Positions 32,149 through 39,339 of a DNA stretch of 64,000 bases are shown here, one piece after another. The notes beneath the pieces were generated by a model. That model had not been told where the DNA came from. It saw only the letters and a program-made list of their open reading frames with translations, and did no database searches. The DNA is taken from assembly GCA_002491565.1 (NCBI GenBank), contig DKWE01000060.1:11179-75178 (forward strand), written 5' to 3'. The number at the start of each line of letters is the position of its first letter. Positions within the stretch are counted from its first letter, which is position 1. Made by a program: the position numbers and the translations under genes. The stretch comes from Lachnospiraceae bacterium UBA7160. Its GTDB lineage: Bacteria > Bacillota > Clostridia > Lachnospirales > Lachnospiraceae.

Positions 32149-33204
32149 ATGCTAAGACCGATTTTGGGAATTACAATGGGGGATCCGGCGGGAAACGGGC
32201 CGGAGCTCTCGGTGAAGGCGCTGGCAAAGGCAGAGACGTATGAGAAATGCCGTCCAATCATCATTGGGGATGCGAACTGCATGGAGATGGCTGTGGCAGT
32301 TACCGGAAATCAGGAGAAGGTCCGTATTCGCCCGGTCCACAGTGTGAGAGAGGCAAAATTTGAGTATGGGGTAATCGATGTGCTGGATCTGGGTCTGGTG
32401 GATATCGGAAAGCGTCAGTACGGCAAGGTGTCGGCAATGTGCGGGGAAGCAGCATTCCAGTATGTAAAAAGAGTGATTGAGCTTGCGATGGCGGGAGAGG
32501 TAGATGCGACGGTGACGAATGCGCTGAATAAGGAAGCGATCAACCTGGCAGGACATCACTATTCCGGTCACACGGAAATCTATGCGCATTATACGAATAC
32601 GCCGAAGTACACGATGATGCTGGCGCATGAGGGACTGCGTGTCGTCCATGTATCGACACACGTATCTCTGCGTCAGGCATGTGATCTTGTGAAGAAAGAG
32701 CGCGTACTCGATGTAATCCGGATTGCGGATGAAGGGTGCCGGGCGCTTGGAATAAAGGAGCCGAAGATCGGTGTTGCCGGGCTGAATCCACACTGTGGGG
32801 AGAATGGCATGTTCGGAACGGAGGAGATCGAGGAGATCCAGCCGGCAATTGACGCGGCACTTGCGGAGGGGATCAACATTCCGGAGAGAAAGCCGACACC
32901 TCCGGATACCGTTTTTTCAAAGGCACTCGGCGGGTGGTATGATATTGTCGTGGTAATGTATCATGATCAGGGGCATATTCCGTTAAAAGTAAAAGGTTTC
33001 GTTTACAATCAGGAGCGGAAACGCTGGGATGCGGTTGCAGGCGTCAATGTGACGCTTGGTCTTCCGATTATTCGTGCTTCTGTAGACCATGGCACAGGCT
33101 TCGGGCATGCGGGAGATGGCAGCGCAAATGAGCTGAGCCTTGTCAATGCGATGGACTATGCGATTGTGATGGCGAACGCGAAGGCAGAAAAGGACACCAG
33201 ATAA
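32149..33204 (+). CDS. pdxA2: PdxA2-type 4-phospho-acid-sugar dehydrogenase
   Basis: A 351-residue protein of the PdxA family. It starts GITMGDPAGNGPELSVKAL and has NALNKEAINLAGHHYSGHTE, then VVHVSTHVSLRQAC, VAGLNPHCGENGMFG and YHDQGHIPLKV, with the metal-binding histidines of the fold. PdxA2 proteins paired with DUF1537 kinases oxidise and decarboxylate 4-phospho-D-threonate or D-erythronate to dihydroxyacetone phosphate, rather than making pyridoxine. The following gene is exactly such a kinase, so I assign this role and not vitamin B6 synthesis. CAGGAGGAG precedes the ATG. Confidence 0.88.
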   Translation: MLRPILGITMGDPAGNGPELSVKALAKAETYEKCRPIIIGDANCMEMAVAVTGNQEKVRIRPVHSVREAKFEYGVIDVLDLGLVDIGKRQYGKVSAMCGEAAFQYVKRVIELAMAGEVDATVTNALNKEAINLAGHHYSGHTEIYAHYTNTPKYTMMLAHEGLRVVHVSTHVSLRQACDLVKKERVLDVIRIADEGCRALGIKEPKIGVAGLNPHCGENGMFGTEEIEEIQPAIDAALAEGINIPERKPTPPDTVFSKALGGWYDIVVVMYHDQGHIPLKVKGFVYNQERKRWDAVAGVNVTLGLPIIRASVDHGTGFGHAGDGSANELSLVNAMDYAIVMANAKAEKDTR

Positions 33205-33218
33205 ATTGGAGGTGGCCT

Positions 33219-34472
33219 ATGTTGAAGTTGTTGATCATTGCGGATGATTTTACAGGAGCGCTGGACAATGCGGTTCAGTTTGTGAAAAAGGGAATTGAGA
33301 CACAGGTAGTGACCGGAGCGCAGCTTGACCGGACCGCAATTTCCGCGACTGCACAGGTGCTTGTGGTCGATTCAGAGACACGGCCGATGTCTGCGGCGGA
33401 TGCTTACCACTCTGTGATGAGGATTGTCCGGCAGGGGATCCGGATGGGTGTGAAAGTGATTTATAAGAAGACGGATTCTGCGCTGCGCGGCAATGTTGGA
33501 AGCGAGCTTTCCGCGGTTTTGGATGCGACCGGGGGAAAGCGGATTTACTTCATCCCCGCGTTTCCAGCAGTGCGCCGGATAACGCTCAAAGGAGTGCACT
33601 ATATTGACGGCGTGCGCCTGGAGGAGAGCAGCTTCGGACAGGACCCATTTGACCCGATGGACTGCTCTTCTGTGCCGGAGATTCTGGCACGTCAGACGGA
33701 GAAACCGGTGATCTCTGTCTCTGTGGGAGAGCCGATACCGCGGCAGAGAGCCGGGCAGGAGATCCTGGTATTTGATGCACTGAAGGATGGAGATATCCTG
33801 ACACGCGTCGAGGAGCTGCGCCGCAGGGGAGAGTTGTGTCTGCTGGCAGGATGTGCCGGGTTCGCTTCATTTCTTCCGGATGCACTTGGGCTGACAGGAA
33901 ATTACCGGGGCGAAGTGCGCAAGTCAAAGTGTTTTTATGTAGCGTGCGGCAGTCTGAACCCGATTACACGGGAACAGCTGCGGTATGCACAGGAAAACGG
34001 GTTTTACCGGGGCACACTGACGCCGGAGCAGAAACTCTGGCCGGAGTACTACGAGACGGAGCAGGGAGGCAGGTTTCTGCAGCGCCTGACCGGGATTTGC
34101 CAGAGCAGACGGCTTGTAGAGATGGACAGTTTTGATCCGGATGGGCAGGAAACCACGGATGAGTATGCGGCACGGTTTGGAATTGGAAATGAGGAAATCC
34201 GTTTTTCTGTGAGCGCCTGTCATGGAAGAATTGTGCGGCATTTGTTAGAGCAGAATATGGATATGACGGTGCTGATGACAGGCGGCGATACGCTGATGGG
34301 GTTTATGAAGGAAATCGGGGTCAACCAGCTTACACCTGTCGCGGAGGTAGGGCAGGGAACTGTGCTGTCACAGCTTTTATGGAAGGGGAAGGTATTGCAG
34401 GTGATTTCGAAATCTGGGGGATTTGGAGATGAAGCGGTACTGGTGAAAATTGCGCAGCAGGTGGTCGCATAG
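33219..34472 (+). CDS. Four-carbon acid sugar kinase (DUF1537 family)
   Basis: A 417-residue kinase. The N-terminal domain begins IIADDFTGALDNAVQFVKKG and has YKKTDSALRGNVGSEL. The C-terminal nucleotide-binding domain has the family mark LMTGGDTLMGFM, then LWKGKVLQVISKSGGFGDEAVL. Members (DtnK, OtnK, DenK, LtnK) phosphorylate D-threonate, D-erythronate, L-threonate or similar acids with ATP. Together with PdxA2 this gives acid sugar to dihydroxyacetone phosphate and CO2. Which acid is used cannot be told. TTGGAGGTGG precedes the ATG, 14 bp after pdxA2. Confidence 0.9.
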   Translation: MLKLLIIADDFTGALDNAVQFVKKGIETQVVTGAQLDRTAISATAQVLVVDSETRPMSAADAYHSVMRIVRQGIRMGVKVIYKKTDSALRGNVGSELSAVLDATGGKRIYFIPAFPAVRRITLKGVHYIDGVRLEESSFGQDPFDPMDCSSVPEILARQTEKPVISVSVGEPIPRQRAGQEILVFDALKDGDILTRVEELRRRGELCLLAGCAGFASFLPDALGLTGNYRGEVRKSKCFYVACGSLNPITREQLRYAQENGFYRGTLTPEQKLWPEYYETEQGGRFLQRLTGICQSRRLVEMDSFDPDGQETTDEYAARFGIGNEEIRFSVSACHGRIVRHLLEQNMDMTVLMTGGDTLMGFMKEIGVNQLTPVAEVGQGTVLSQLLWKGKVLQVISKSGGFGDEAVLVKIAQQVVA

Positions 34473-34571
34473 CAGGAGAATGGCCTGACTGGAAATCGCG
34501 GGAGTACCGGACCGGGGAAAAGCAGAGAGGCGGCTGATGAGAAAAGCGCAGGACGAGGAGGCGGAAAAATA

Positions 34572-35531
34572 GTGAAAATCGAGGGAATTGTAGCGGCAAT
34601 GCAGACTCCAATGCATGAGGATGGAAGCATCCATGAGGAGGAGATGCGAAGACAGATCAACCGGCAGATTGACGCAGGGGTGGATGCTGTGTTCTGCCTT
34701 GGGACAAATGGGGAATTTTATGCACTTGATGTGGAAGAAAAGCTTCGTGTGATGGAGATCTTTGTGGACGAGGTGCGCGGACGTGTGCCAGTCTATGCAG
34801 GAACCGGGTGCATTACCACAAAGGATACGATTGCACTTTCAAGGAAAGCAAAGGAGATCGGAGTGGATGTGCTCTCGGTCATTACGCCATACTTTGCAGC
34901 GCTTAGCCAGGATGAACTCTGTGATCATTACGCTGCGCTTGCGGAGGCTGTGGATCTGCCGATTGTGATGTATAATATTCCGGCGCGGACAGGCGTATCC
35001 ATTGCGCCGGAGACCGCGGCACGGCTGGCATCGCGGTATCCGAATATCGCAGGAATCAAAGACTCCAGCGGGAATTTTAATCATATTCTTCAATACATCG
35101 ATGCGACGGATCCAGAAACCTTTTCTGTGCTGTCCGGAAATGATGCGCTGATTCTCTGGACTCTGCTGGCGGGCGGCAAGGGCGGAATTACCGCAATTGC
35201 AAACATCCTGCCAGCTGTGATGGTCAGCATTTACCAGAACTACCGGAAGGGGGATCTGGCTGCAGCGAAGAAGGCGCAGGCTTCTATCGCTCCGATCCGC
35301 GCGTGCTTCCGGTACGGCAATCCAAATTCGATCGTCAAGCGTGCGACGAACCTGATCGGACAGCCGGTTGGTCCGTGCCGTGCTCCGTTTGGGAAAATTC
35401 CCAGGGAGGCTGACCTGGCAATCATGGAGACTATTGACCGCTATTATGCTCAATATCGTGCTTCCCACCGCCCGGATGCCCCGCAGGGCAGTACGAGCCC
35501 GCTTTCACGGACTGGAAGCCCGATTTCCTGA
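34572..35531 (+). CDS. DapA/NanA-family class I aldolase
   Basis: A 319-residue TIM-barrel lyase of the dihydrodipicolinate synthase superfamily. The conserved points are GTNGEFYAL, the Tyr in IVMYNIPARTG and the Schiff-base Lys in IAGIKDSSGNF. Real DapA is unlikely because the gene sits in a catabolic operon; the family also cleaves 2-keto-3-deoxy sugar acids and N-acetylneuraminate to pyruvate plus an aldehyde. The start is GTG at 34572, with GAGGAGG ten bases upstream. The enzyme fold should end near ETIDRYYAQY; the last 22 or so residues are an extra tail read through the 3' end of the opposing methyltransferase gene, with 82 bp of overlap. Confidence 0.87.
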   Translation: MKIEGIVAAMQTPMHEDGSIHEEEMRRQINRQIDAGVDAVFCLGTNGEFYALDVEEKLRVMEIFVDEVRGRVPVYAGTGCITTKDTIALSRKAKEIGVDVLSVITPYFAALSQDELCDHYAALAEAVDLPIVMYNIPARTGVSIAPETAARLASRYPNIAGIKDSSGNFNHILQYIDATDPETFSVLSGNDALILWTLLAGGKGGITAIANILPAVMVSIYQNYRKGDLAAAKKAQASIAPIRACFRYGNPNSIVKRATNLIGQPVGPCRAPFGKIPREADLAIMETIDRYYAQYRASHRPDAPQGSTSPLSRTGSPIS

Positions 35532-36313
35532 GACTCTACGTGACCGCCCAGCTTCCGAAGCTCCGTAGAGATCAGGTACGTCAGCACGGCAGGCGCGAGC
35601 CCGGTCGTGTAGGAATTGACGAGGAAGAAGAGCGGCTGGTCACTGAGCAGCTGTGCCGCAAGGCGGATAAATGGATGAATGGAATCTTCGATTTTCCAGA
35701 TTTCCCCCTTGGGGCCGCGGCCGTAGGATGGCGGATCCATGATAATCCCGTCATAATGATTGCCGCGCCGGATCTCCCGCTCTACGAATTTCGTGCAGTC
35801 GTCTACCAGCCAGCGGATCGGTGCATCCGAAAGGCCGGAAGCGGCTGCATTTTCTTTGGCCCAGCCGACCATGCCCTTTGAGGCATCGACGTGCGTCACT
35901 GCAGCCCCCGCTTTCGCCGCGGCCAGCGTCGCGCCGCCGGTGTAGGCAAATAGATTCAGCACCCGGATCGGGCGGCCGGCATTCCGGATCTTCTCGGAGA
36001 ACCAGTCCCAGTTCGTCGCCTGTTCCGGGAACAGACCTGTATGCTTGAAGCTAAATGGCTTCAGATGAAAGGTAAGCTCCCGGTACTGGATGCTCCACTG
36101 CTGCGGGAGATCAAAGAACTCCCATTCTCCGCCGCCCTTTGCGCTTCGGTGATAATGTCCGTTCGGATGGCGCCACCCTGCTTGTACACGCGGGGTATCC
36201 CAGATCACCTGCGGGTCCGGCCTCACCAACAAATAATTCCCCCAGCGCTCCAGCTTTTCTCCCTTTGAGGTATCTATCACTTCATAATCCTTCCATTGAT
36301 CGGCAATCCACAT
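35450..36313 (-). CDS. SAM-dependent methyltransferase (RlmI/COG1092-like)
   Basis: A 287-residue class I methyltransferase. The SAM-binding site is VLNLFAYTGGATLAAAKAGA (about 120-139), and VTHVDASKGMVGWAKENAAASG and MDPPSYGRGPKGEIWKIE complete the fold. The DPPSYGRG motif is that of the rRNA cytosine-C5 type RlmI/RlmK family (Methyltrans_SAM). It lacks the N-terminal PUA domain of RlmI, which is common in Clostridia. The ATG at 36313 gives M-W-I-A-D-Q; the open frame upstream to 36487 encodes a hydrophobic stretch without a ribosome binding site. The convergent aldolase gene overlaps its 3' end by 82 bp. Confidence 0.85.
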   Translation of the reverse strand: MWIADQWKDYEVIDTSKGEKLERWGNYLLVRPDPQVIWDTPRVQAGWRHPNGHYHRSAKGGGEWEFFDLPQQWSIQYRELTFHLKPFSFKHTGLFPEQATNWDWFSEKIRNAGRPIRVLNLFAYTGGATLAAAKAGAAVTHVDASKGMVGWAKENAAASGLSDAPIRWLVDDCTKFVEREIRRGNHYDGIIMDPPSYGRGPKGEIWKIEDSIHPFIRLAAQLLSDQPLFFLVNSYTTGLAPAVLTYLISTELRKLGGHVESQEIGLPVRESGLVLPCGASGRWEARY

Positions 36314-36570
36314 AAGCTTGACCTGTTCCTTCCTTATATAATAGTCTCCTCTAGTATAAGCGATGTGGGCAGTGGAAGCAAGTAAAGCCAGAAAAATAAT
36401 TACAAGTTCCAGTAAATCATGAATGCGTAAAAATATTGAGCACAATCCATTTATAATAAGAAAAATCCGATTGCAATAAAGCATCATATGTGTTATAGTT
36501 CTCTATAGTCAGATTAGGACAAATAGGGATAGTCTGGTGGTGATCTTCCGGAAACGGAAAGGAGAAAACA
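36314..36570. other. Control region between the methyltransferase and the small toxin-like gene
   Basis: AT-rich. It holds the putative methyltransferase promoter region and, on the right, the promoter at 36471-36499. A small hairpin, TTCCG-GAAA-CGGAA (36546-36559, GNRA-type loop), abuts the ribosome binding site of the 25-codon gene. Confidence 0.5.
36471..36499 (+). promoter_or_regulatory. Promoter of the putative toxin mRNA
   Basis: TTGCAA (36471-36476), a 17-bp spacer and TATAGT (36494-36499). Predicted transcription begins about 65 bp before the ATG at 36571. Confidence 0.6.
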
Positions 36571-36648
36571 ATGAATACGCTTGAAGTGTTGACATTGGTG
36601 CTCGTGATTTTTGCAGCGCTTTCTTACATAGATAACCACCGTCAGTAA
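36571..36648 (+). CDS. Putative holin-like type I toxin peptide
   Basis: A 25-codon gene: MNTLEVLTLVLVIFAALS, then a polar tail with Tyr-Ile-Asp-Asn-His-Arg-Gln. The hydrophobic stretch (about residues 6-19) can span a membrane, with a charged C-terminus, as in the TxpA/BsrG-type and putative holin-like toxins annotated in Firmicutes. AAAGGAG lies six bases before the ATG. A promoter lies upstream, an intrinsic terminator at 36878-36914 ends the transcript, and an antisense RNA gene faces its 3' untranslated region. That arrangement is what supports a real gene despite the small size. Toxicity is inference. It could otherwise be a small membrane peptide of another kind. Confidence 0.65.
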   Translation: MNTLEVLTLVLVIFAALSYIDNHRQ

Positions 36649-36758
36649 TGAAAATGGCTACTCCCTACGGCAATAGGGAGCAGCCAGTGTAGCTTGATAA
36701 CATTTGCTATTTAGCTTCCGGTGTAACCATCGGACACTCTGCAAAGCCCGTTGGTTCT
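36648..36758 (-). ncRNA. Putative antisense antitoxin RNA
   Basis: A leftward RNA of about 110 nt, complementary to the 3' untranslated region of the peptide mRNA, from near 36758 to just past the hairpin at 36656-36685. The hairpin has 12 pairs on the minus strand, including one G-U pair (36660/36681) that is an A-C mismatch on the plus strand, so the fold is optimal only in the antisense RNA. It is followed by AUUUUC, a modest terminator. The ends are predicted from the promoter and hairpin, not mapped. Confidence 0.6.
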
Positions 36759-36764
36759 ACTCTG

Positions 36765-36793
36765 ATTATAGAGCGGTTTGACAGAAATGTCAA
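36765..36793 (-). promoter_or_regulatory. Perfect consensus promoter of the antisense RNA
   Basis: On the minus strand TTGACA (36793-36788), a 17-bp spacer and TATAAT (36770-36765). It matches the consensus at all twelve positions and is far stronger than the peptide promoter, as expected for a labile antitoxin RNA. Confidence 0.75.
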
Positions 36794-36877
36794 ATACTTT
36801 ACGCACAGGAGCTGTCGATTTGGCGGCTCCTTGCTGTGGATTCGCTGCCAGCACAGAAGTGAAAGCTGCTTGTACAA

Positions 36878-36914
36878 AATAGATTGTATTAAAAGAAGTA
36901 CAATCTATTTTTTT
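36878..36914 (+). terminator. Intrinsic terminator of the peptide mRNA
   Basis: The perfect 11-bp stem AATAGATTGTA (36878-36888) / TACAATCTATT (36899-36909) is followed by a T-run. It separates the toxin-like module from the S10 promoter 12 bp further on. Confidence 0.85.
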
Positions 36915-36925
36915 GAAAAAACCCC

Positions 36926-36954
36926 TTGCTTTTGCTTTTTTTTTCCTATATAAT
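36926..36954 (+). promoter_or_regulatory. S10 operon promoter
   Basis: TTGCTT (36926-36931), a 17-bp T-rich spacer and TATAAT (36949-36954). It lies 240 bp before rpsJ and is the only strong candidate upstream of the ribosomal cluster. Confidence 0.7.
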
Positions 36955-36960
36955 ACAAAA

Positions 36961-37194
36961 GCTGTGACATTGATAGCGTAGAAGCGTGAGGTTGCTGCAC
37001 AGTTGATGCAGGTTTTCCGTGGAGCGAATGTCAAGTTATGAAAACTGGCGACAAGTCACTGTACAAGAAGAAGCAAGTCCATCCATGTATGGAAACACCG
37101 TGTGGGATAGCGCAGCCATTGCGATACACACGGGAGCGTGTACAGTCACCGCTTGTCGTACTGAAAAGAGTGCGAAAAGGAGGCGACTTTTTTT
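36961..37194 (+). promoter_or_regulatory. Structured leader of the S10 operon (L4-type candidate)
   Basis: A 5' untranslated region of about 230 nt with a nested fold: outer helix CGACAAG (37049-37055) / CTTGTCG (37152-37158), then ACTGTAC (37058-37064) / GTACAGT (37140-37146), then CCGTGTG (37098-37104) / CACACGG (37127-37133). The fold ends about 16 nt before AAAAGGAGG. Firmicutes S10 operons are often regulated through leaders bound by L4, so an autoregulatory element is likely; the identity of the ligand is inference. Confidence 0.6.
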
Positions 37195-37512
37195 ATGGCA
37201 AGTCAGGTAATGCGAATCACATTGAAGGCGTATGATCATCAGTTAGTAGACGCGTCTGCTAAGAAAATTATCGAGACTGTGAAAAAGAACGGATCACAGG
37301 TGAGCGGCCCGGTGCCACTTCCGACCAAGAAAGAGGTAGTCACGATCTTAAGAGCAGTACACAAGTACAAGGACTCCAGAGAGCAGTTCGAGCAGCGTAC
37401 CCACAAGAGACTGATTGATATTACGGCTCCGACGCAGAAGACAGTGGATGCACTGTCCAGACTGGAAATGCCGGCTGGTGTCTACATCGACATCAAGATG
37501 AAGCAGAAGTAA
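37195..37512 (+). CDS. rpsJ: Small subunit ribosomal protein S10 (uS10)
   Basis: 105 residues, full length, with the conserved start MRITLKAYDHQLVD and GPVPLPTKKEVVTILRA, and the tail KTVDALSRLEMPAGVYIDIKM. First gene of the S10 operon; part of the 30S head and also NusE, the NusB partner in antitermination. AAAAGGAGG (37175-37183) precedes the ATG. Confidence 0.97.
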   Translation: MASQVMRITLKAYDHQLVDASAKKIIETVKKNGSQVSGPVPLPTKKEVVTILRAVHKYKDSREQFEQRTHKRLIDITAPTQKTVDALSRLEMPAGVYIDIKMKQK

Positions 37513-37648
37513 GCATCAAAAACTGCAAAGCAAATCCTATCAGGTTGATATAGAAGCAACATGAAAGCAGATGTTCCACTTATATCAGATCCTGTCAACT
37601 AGGATGATCGCCACGGCGATCCGCTGTAGAAAAACAGGAGGGAAAAGA

Positions 37649-38284
37649 ATGAAGAAAGCAATCTTAGCAACAAAGGTTGGAATGACTCAGATCTTCAACG
37701 AAGACGGAGTGCTCACTCCGGTAACTGTTCTTCAGGCTGGTCCGTGTGTTGTCACACAGGTAAAGACCGTAGCAAAAGATGGTTACAGTGCAGTACAGGT
37801 TGGTTTTGTCGACAAGCGCGAGAAGCTCGTAGCGAAGCCGCAGAAGGGCGCCTTTGACAAGGCAGGCGTTTCTTACAAGAGATATGTAAGAGAGCTGAAG
37901 CTCGACAATGCAGAGAGCTATGAAGTGAAGCAGGAGATCAAGGCAGACATGTTCGCGGCAGGCGACAAGGTTGACGCGACCGCCATTTCCAAGGGCAAGG
38001 GCTTCCAGGGCGCAATCAAGCGGCACGGCCAGTCCAGAGGACCGATGGCACACGGTTCCAAGTACCATCGTCACGCAGGTTCCAACGGCGCATGCTCCGA
38101 CCCGAGCAAGGTATTCAAGGGAAAGAGAATGGCAGGCCATATGGGCCACAAGCAGATTACCGTACAGAATCTTGAGGTAGTCCGCGTAGACGCAGAGAAC
38201 AACCTTATTTTAGTAAAAGGCGCTGTTCCGGGACCGAAGAAAGCACTGGTAACTGTAAAGTCGACCGTGAAATCCGGGAAATAA
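37649..38284 (+). CDS. rplC: Large subunit ribosomal protein L3 (uL3)
   Basis: 211 residues: MKKAILATKVGMTQIF, the long loop GPMAHGSKYHRHAGSNG that reaches the peptidyl transferase centre, and GHKQITVQNLEVVRVD. Binds 23S rRNA early in 50S assembly. The ATG at 37649 follows AGGAGGG; the frame is open from 37571 but lacks a site. The 136-bp gap after rpsJ has a paired TTGATATA / TATATCA hairpin and a GATCGCC / GGCGATC stem, so some mRNA structure precedes this gene. Confidence 0.97.
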   Translation: MKKAILATKVGMTQIFNEDGVLTPVTVLQAGPCVVTQVKTVAKDGYSAVQVGFVDKREKLVAKPQKGAFDKAGVSYKRYVRELKLDNAESYEVKQEIKADMFAAGDKVDATAISKGKGFQGAIKRHGQSRGPMAHGSKYHRHAGSNGACSDPSKVFKGKRMAGHMGHKQITVQNLEVVRVDAENNLILVKGAVPGPKKALVTVKSTVKSGK

Positions 38285-38314
38285 GCCTGAAACCAGGAAA
38301 GGAGGAAGACACAC

Positions 38315-38935
38315 ATGGCATCTGTAAAAGTTTACAATATGGAAGGCAAAGAAGTTGACACGATGGAGCTGAACGATTCCGTGTTCGGCGTAGAGATCAA
38401 CGAGCATCTCGTACATCTCGCAGTAGTCGCGCAGCTTGCAAATAAGCGCCAGGGTACACAGAAGGCAAAGACCCGTGCGGAAGTATCCGGCGGCGGCAAG
38501 AAGCCGTACAGACAGAAGGGTACCGGCCACGCAAGACAGGGTTCGACGAGAGCTCCGCAGTGGACAGGCGGCGGTATCGTATTTGCTCCGACGCCGAGAG
38601 AGTATACGATCAAGATCAATAAGAAGGAGAGAAGAGCGGCGCTTAGATCCGCACTGACCTCCAGAGTACAGGAGAACAAGCTGGTGGTTCTGGACGAGCT
38701 GAAGCTTGGCGAGATCAAGACAAAGCGCATGCAGGAAGTTCTGGACGCACTGAACGTCAAGAAAGCGCTGCTTGTAATTGCAGATCCAGATGAGAATGTA
38801 CAGCTTTCCGCGCGCAACATCGCAAATGTGCGTACGGTTCTGACAAGCGGCATCAGCACATTTGACATTTTGAAATATGACACCATGGTAGTCACGAAGG
38901 CTGCTGTGGAGAAGATCGAGGAGGTGTATGCATAA
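38315..38935 (+). CDS. rplD: Large subunit ribosomal protein L4 (uL4)
   Basis: 206 residues. It has the extended exit-tunnel loop rich in Gly/Lys/Arg (AEVSGGGKKPYRQKGTGHAR and QGSTRAPQW) and the C-terminal globular part with LDALNVKKALLV. Besides its place in the 50S subunit, L4 is the usual repressor of its own operon. AAAGGAGG precedes the ATG and the stop overlaps rplW (TAATG). Confidence 0.97.
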   Translation: MASVKVYNMEGKEVDTMELNDSVFGVEINEHLVHLAVVAQLANKRQGTQKAKTRAEVSGGGKKPYRQKGTGHARQGSTRAPQWTGGGIVFAPTPREYTIKINKKERRAALRSALTSRVQENKLVVLDELKLGEIKTKRMQEVLDALNVKKALLVIADPDENVQLSARNIANVRTVLTSGISTFDILKYDTMVVTKAAVEKIEEVYA

Positions 38936-39234
38936 TGGCAGATATCAGATATTATGACGTCATTCTCAAACCGGTTATCACCGAGAAGAGCATGAACGCA
39001 ATGGCTGACAGAAAGTACACATTCCTGGTACACCCGGATGCAACAAAGTCGCAGATTAAGGATGCGGTTGAGAAAATGTTCGCAGGCACAAAGGTTCAGA
39101 CAGTCAACACGATGAATCTGGGCGGCAAGAATAAGCGCCGCGGCATGGTATACGGGAAGACGGCGAAGACAAAGAAGGCAATTGTCACGCTGACAGCGGA
39201 CAGCAAGGACATCGAGATCTTCGAGGGACTTTAA
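38935..39234 (+). CDS. rplW: Large subunit ribosomal protein L23 (uL23)
   Basis: 99 residues: YYDVILKPVITEKSMNAM, HPDATKSQIKDAVEKMF and NKRRGMVYGKT, all family hallmarks. Sits at the tunnel exit, where trigger factor and SRP dock. Its start overlaps the rplD stop by one base; GAGGAGG inside rplD serves as its site. Confidence 0.97.
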   Translation: MADIRYYDVILKPVITEKSMNAMADRKYTFLVHPDATKSQIKDAVEKMFAGTKVQTVNTMNLGGKNKRRGMVYGKTAKTKKAIVTLTADSKDIEIFEGL

Positions 39235-39339
39235 TCGTTCGCAATTTATCTGCTGAGAAGCAGGATAACCAATATCGCATGATGCCGCACAGAGCAGGGA
39301 ATGCAGCTGTGAGGCTTCATGGCATGAAAGGAGACCATC

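Noticed and set aside
32149..33204. Pyridoxine-biosynthesis PdxA
   Set aside because: Its place next to a DUF1537 kinase and an aldolase in a transporter operon fits PdxA2 catabolic enzymes; no other vitamin B6 genes are near.
29669..35531. Sialic acid catabolic (nan) locus
   Set aside because: A sialidase-like protein and a NanA-family aldolase are present, but nanE, nanK and nagA/nagB are absent, while DUF1537 and PdxA2 point to acid sugars. NanA-like activity of the aldolase is not excluded.
35450..36487. N-terminal membrane extension of the methyltransferase
   Set aside because: The hydrophobic stretch encoded by 36314-36487 lies upstream of the natural start and has no ribosome binding site.
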